DNA from: Nitrososphaerota archaeon
GTDB taxonomy: Archaea; Thermoproteota; Nitrososphaeria; Nitrososphaerales; UBA183
DNA length: 8,017 nt
NCBI GenBank assembly: GCA_029784795.1
Contig: JAFMAW010000035.1
Coordinates: forward strand, 1 to 8,017
Direction of reading: 5' to 3'
Shown here: positions 5,856 through 8,017 of the stretch, one piece after another
Numbering within the stretch: position 1 is the first letter of the stretch
Layout: each line of letters opens with the position of its first letter
Notes under the pieces: model-generated
Database searches by the model: none
What the model saw: the letters and a program-made list of their open reading frames with translations, nothing else
What the model was told of the DNA's origin: nothing
Made by a program: the position numbers and the translations under genes

Positions 5856-6692
5856 ATGGCTCGCAAACCAAATCAGACATCCGCGGACGGGATACTCATC
5901 ACCTGCGGTTCGACTACGGCGTTGATTGATCCTCTTGGAGCGTACGTCAGGCGCCTTTCAATCGGCGGCGTCCCGATTGTCAAGCCAAGCACAGATGGGA
6001 TTCAGACCCACGGCGGCATCGCCGTCCTGCTGCCATATGCTGGAAGAGTAAAGCGAGGCAGATACAGCTTCGAGGGAAAAGCGTTCGAGCTCCCGACCCG
6101 GAAGGACGGCCACGCAATCCACGGATTCGCCAAAGACACTCTGTGGGGGGTCTCCACTGGGAAAGTGGGCTCAGTCTCGTTGGCGGCGAGGCTGCGGAGT
6201 AGAGGATACCCCGGCGCGCTAACGGCATCCATATCATACTCGGTGGGAGCGAGGACGTTTTCGACCGACTGCACTGTCAGGAACGCCGGAGATGGTGACG
6301 TGCCAGTCGAGGTCGGGTTCCATCCATACTTCTTAGCAGGGGAGTGGAGCATCAGGGCCAGCTCACCCATCTATCGTTACCAACTCGCAGACCGCTACTT
6401 CCCCACGGGAGAACGCTCGCGCTGCTTCTTGGAGAATGCGGAAAAGGCGGAGTGGGACGACTGCTTCAGGGCTGCGGGGCGCATCACACTCTTCACGGGT
6501 GGAAGGGAACTTGAACTGCGGAGGAGGAACATGCCATATTTCGTCTTGTACAACGGGAAGTACGCCGGAGGGGAGTCTGTGGCCCTCGAGCCTTACAGCG
6601 GCCTCCCCGACGCTTATAACAACGGGATTGGGCTACGTACGCTGTCTCCGGGGCAGGCATTCCGGTGCGGCTATGCTCTTGCCCTCTCCTGA
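5856..6692 (+). CDS. Aldose 1-epimerase (GalM-like mutarotase)
   Basis: Interconverts alpha and beta anomers of aldoses; cytosolic, no signal peptide seen. The 278 residues match the compact members of the family. Key motifs are present: GGIAVLLPYAGRVKRGRYSF (53-72) for sugar binding, GHAIHGF with H86 and H89, VGFHPYF with the catalytic acid H156, WDDCF (D201, D202), and the catalytic base E245 in ALEPYSGLPDAYNNG. With H156 and E245 both in place, the enzyme should be active. The substrate (galactose, glucose or a sugar phosphate) cannot be told from the sequence, so I do not assign galM firmly. The gene is transcribed from its own TATA box, divergently from the RuvC-like gene, and an oxidoreductase gene follows after 45 nt. 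No other sugar-pathway gene is nearby. Confidence 0.87.
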   Translation: MARKPNQTSADGILITCGSTTALIDPLGAYVRRLSIGGVPIVKPSTDGIQTHGGIAVLLPYAGRVKRGRYSFEGKAFELPTRKDGHAIHGFAKDTLWGVSTGKVGSVSLAARLRSRGYPGALTASISYSVGARTFSTDCTVRNAGDGDVPVEVGFHPYFLAGEWSIRASSPIYRYQLADRYFPTGERSRCFLENAEKAEWDDCFRAAGRITLFTGGRELELRRRNMPYFVLYNGKYAGGESVALEPYSGLPDAYNNGIGLRTLSPGQAFRCGYALALS

Positions 6693-6703
6693 ATGTCAAC
6701 AAC

Positions 6704-6713
6704 CTTCAAGTAG
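6704..6713 (+). promoter_or_regulatory. Weak TATA-like element before the oxidoreductase gene
   Basis: CTTCAAGTAG lies in the 45-nt gap after the epimerase gene, centred about 29 nt before the ATG at 6738. It is a poor match to a TATA box but is AT-rich for this region. Co-transcription with the epimerase gene is equally possible. Confidence 0.25.
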
Positions 6714-6737
6714 AAAGTCCAGGCATGAATTCTTTGC

Positions 6738-7760
6738 ATGTCCGAAGGTGTCAACCACCGTTGGGTGCTCGCGAAGAGGCCGGCAGGGAGCGTTGGTCAC
6801 GAGAACTTCCGATGGATTGAGTCCCCGGTCCCCTCCCCAACCGAGGGGCAGGTTTTAGTCAAGAACCTCTGGCTCTCTCTCGACCCTACACAGATACTGT
6901 TTACCTACGAAGAATCTGGAGAAAACACCATCCCCCTGGGCGGGGTCATGAAGTGTATAGCCTCTGGCCAGATAGTCGAGTCGAGGCTCCCCGGGTATGC
7001 CCCCGGCGACATCGTGCAGGGGTGGTTCGGGTGGGAGGACTACACGGTCGTTGACGACCGCCCACAGCTTGCACCAGGTCTCTTCCCGTTGACGAAGATC
7101 CCCGCCGACATCGCGCCCGAACTGGCGATCGGGACCCTCGGTCTTACGGGGATGGCGGCCTACCTCGGGACCATGGACGTCGGTCAGCCGAAGCCCGGGG
7201 AGACGTTCGTGGTGTCGAGCGCGGCGGGGGGTGTCGGGTCCGTCGCGGGGCAGATAGCCAAGATGCACGGCTCCAGGGTCGTAGGCATCGCCGGAGGGAA
7301 GGAGCGCTGCAGGCGGGTAGTCAGCGACCTCGGCTTCGACGGCGCCATCGACAGGCGCTCGGAGGACATAGGTTCCAGGCTGGACCAGCTCTGTCCCGAC
7401 GGAGTAGACGTCTTCTTCGACAACAACGCCCTCCCGGCCATGATGAACGTTGTGCTCGCTAGGATGCGGTCCCAGGGAAGGATCGTCCTCTGCGGGGCGT
7501 CCCAGTACTACATCGGAGACCAGAGTACGGGGGGGTTGGATTACATCTCTCTGATCATGAAGAGGGTGAGGATGGAGGGAGTGTACGCGAACGACTCCGG
7601 TGACCGATTCCCGGAAGCGAGGAGGGTCCTGGGTGGCTGGATCAAGGAAGGGAAGCTGAAGCCGGTCGAGGATGTCATGGTAGGGCTTGGGAACGCCCCC
7701 AGGGCGCTCCAGCGGGTGTTCGCAGGCGAGAACTTCGGCAAGCAACTGCTGAAAATCTGA
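6738..7760 (+). CDS. NADPH-dependent MDR-family oxidoreductase (CurA/YncB-like)
   Basis: 340 residues of the zinc-free medium-chain dehydrogenase/reductase group that includes E. coli curcumin reductase CurA and leukotriene B4 12-hydroxydehydrogenase/alkenal reductases. These reduce activated carbon-carbon double bonds with NADPH. The N-terminal half has LWLSLDP (44-50; relatives usually continue PYMR, here PTQI), LGGVMKCIASGQIVES (67-82) and PGYAPGDIVQGWFGWEDY. The cofactor domain shows GTLGLTGMAAYLG (132-144), the glycine-rich SSAAGGVGSVAGQIAK (160-175), GIAGGKERC and VDVFFDNN (223-230). No zinc-ligand cysteine set is seen. The substrate is unknown; detoxification of reactive enals or enones is the usual guess. 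The ATG at 6738 fits the usual family N-terminus. An ATG at 6725 is in another frame and is not the start. A long open frame on the opposite strand is a codon-bias shadow. Confidence 0.88.
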   Translation: MSEGVNHRWVLAKRPAGSVGHENFRWIESPVPSPTEGQVLVKNLWLSLDPTQILFTYEESGENTIPLGGVMKCIASGQIVESRLPGYAPGDIVQGWFGWEDYTVVDDRPQLAPGLFPLTKIPADIAPELAIGTLGLTGMAAYLGTMDVGQPKPGETFVVSSAAGGVGSVAGQIAKMHGSRVVGIAGGKERCRRVVSDLGFDGAIDRRSEDIGSRLDQLCPDGVDVFFDNNALPAMMNVVLARMRSQGRIVLCGASQYYIGDQSTGGLDYISLIMKRVRMEGVYANDSGDRFPEARRVLGGWIKEGKLKPVEDVMVGLGNAPRALQRVFAGENFGKQLLKI

Positions 7761-7796
7761 CCCCGGGGACTCCGCTATTGCCGCGCGCTTCAAGGG

Positions 7797-7802
7797 GTTT
7801 AT
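7797..7802 (+). promoter_or_regulatory. TATA box for the HAD phosphatase gene
   Basis: GTTTAT, within CAAGGGGTTTATG, lies in the 66-nt gap after the oxidoreductase gene. Its centre is about 27 nt before the GTG at 7827, the expected leaderless spacing. The TTCAAGG just upstream may act as a BRE. Confidence 0.5.
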
Positions 7803-7826
7803 GTCCGAGGAGCGCGACCAGCGCAC

Positions 7827-8017
7827 GTGCACCCCAGGCAGCAGGCGAGGTCGACGAGGGGATCCAGACGGGCCATCGTCTGCGACTTCGACGGCACCGC
7901 GCTGGCCCTCGACCTGGGCGACGCGGTGGCGCTCCGCTTCGCCGGCGCGGCGGCCTACGCCGAGGCCGAGGAGCGGTTCCGGGCCGGCCAGAGCAGCTTC
8001 GGGGTGCTGCTGCAGAT
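7827..8017 (+). CDS. HAD-superfamily phosphatase, N-terminal part (MtnX/SerB-like; cut by window edge)
   Basis: From the GTG at 7827 the frame stays open to the window end, giving 63 complete codons. Residues 16-24 (AIVCDFDGT) are HAD motif I, with D20 as nucleophile and D22 as acid/base. The next residues (GDAVALRFAG... AEAEERFRAGQSSFGVLLQ) follow the pattern of the HAD-IB subgroup that includes MtnX (methionine salvage phosphatase) and SerB-like phosphoserine phosphatases. The substrate cannot be decided because motifs II-IV are outside the window. The GTG is the only usual start codon in frame here and matches the TATA spacing. It leaves an unusual 15-residue leader rich in Arg and Gln (HPRQQARSTRGSRR). 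By eye this gene is even more GC-rich than its neighbours. Confidence 0.75.
   Translation, partial: MHPRQQARSTRGSRRAIVCDFDGTALALDLGDAVALRFAGAAAYAEAEERFRAGQSSFGVLLQ

Noticed and set aside
6725..6820. Upstream ATG and 31-codon frame before the oxidoreductase gene
   Set aside because: The weak TATA-like element places the transcript start near 6735, after this ATG, and the peptide has no recognisable feature.
6436..6858. 140-codon plus-strand ORF spanning the epimerase 3' end and the oxidoreductase 5' end
   Set aside because: It overlaps two well-supported genes in another frame and has a low-complexity Ser/Arg/Gly composition.
7761..7768. CCCCGGGG palindrome after the oxidoreductase stop as a terminator
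   Set aside because: It is too short, has no loop and no T-run; in GC-rich DNA this is likely chance.
6855..7832. 325-codon minus-strand ORF opposite the oxidoreductase gene
   Set aside because: It is antisense to a clear MDR gene, rich in Pro/Asp/Arg/His as expected of a GC-rich shadow frame, and shows no family motifs.

Overview
This window reads as an archaeal chromosome segment. Three things point to this: a DUF2070 protein (an archaeal family), an XPD-type iron-sulfur helicase, and several genes with an archaeal TATA-like box about 24-29 nt before the start codon. That spacing implies leaderless or nearly leaderless mRNAs. The DNA is GC-rich, and GTG and TTG starts are common (HD protein, XPD, RuvC-like and HAD genes). 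A Nitrososphaerota (Thaumarchaeota) or Bathyarchaeia-like lineage is my best guess, but the sequence alone does not settle it.

Left block (1-4936, all + strand): the C-terminal part of a DUF2070 membrane-anchored protein, then thymidylate kinase (tmk), an HD-domain phosphohydrolase of the SAMHD1/dGTPase type, and an XPD-type 5'-3' DNA helicase. Gaps are 27-40 nt, and each downstream gene appears to have its own TATA box inside the gap or over the previous stop codon. The block is therefore a co-directional cluster that need not be one transcript. Its theme is deoxynucleotide supply and turnover beside DNA repair.

Middle (4905-5855): a minus-strand gene for a RuvC/YqgF-like RNase H-fold protein converges on xpd, and their 3' ends overlap by 32 bp. 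Between it and the next + gene lies about 330 bp without a convincing intact gene. On the minus strand this stretch carries a possible remnant of a small membrane protein, interrupted by an in-frame TAG.

Right block (5856-8017, all + strand): an aldose 1-epimerase (GalM-like) protein, a zinc-free MDR-family NADPH-dependent oxidoreductase (CurA/YncB-like), and the N-terminus of a HAD-superfamily phosphatase cut by the window edge. These look like general carbon and detoxification metabolism, with no sign that they form one pathway.

I see no rRNA, tRNA, CRISPR array, insertion sequence or defence cassette. Most of the window is ordinary chromosomal gene content. The items most worth a second look are the uncharacterised DUF2070 protein, the tmk/HD/XPD neighbourhood, the RuvC-like protein with its extra N-terminal domain and in-frame repeated start context, and the amber-interrupted ORF.
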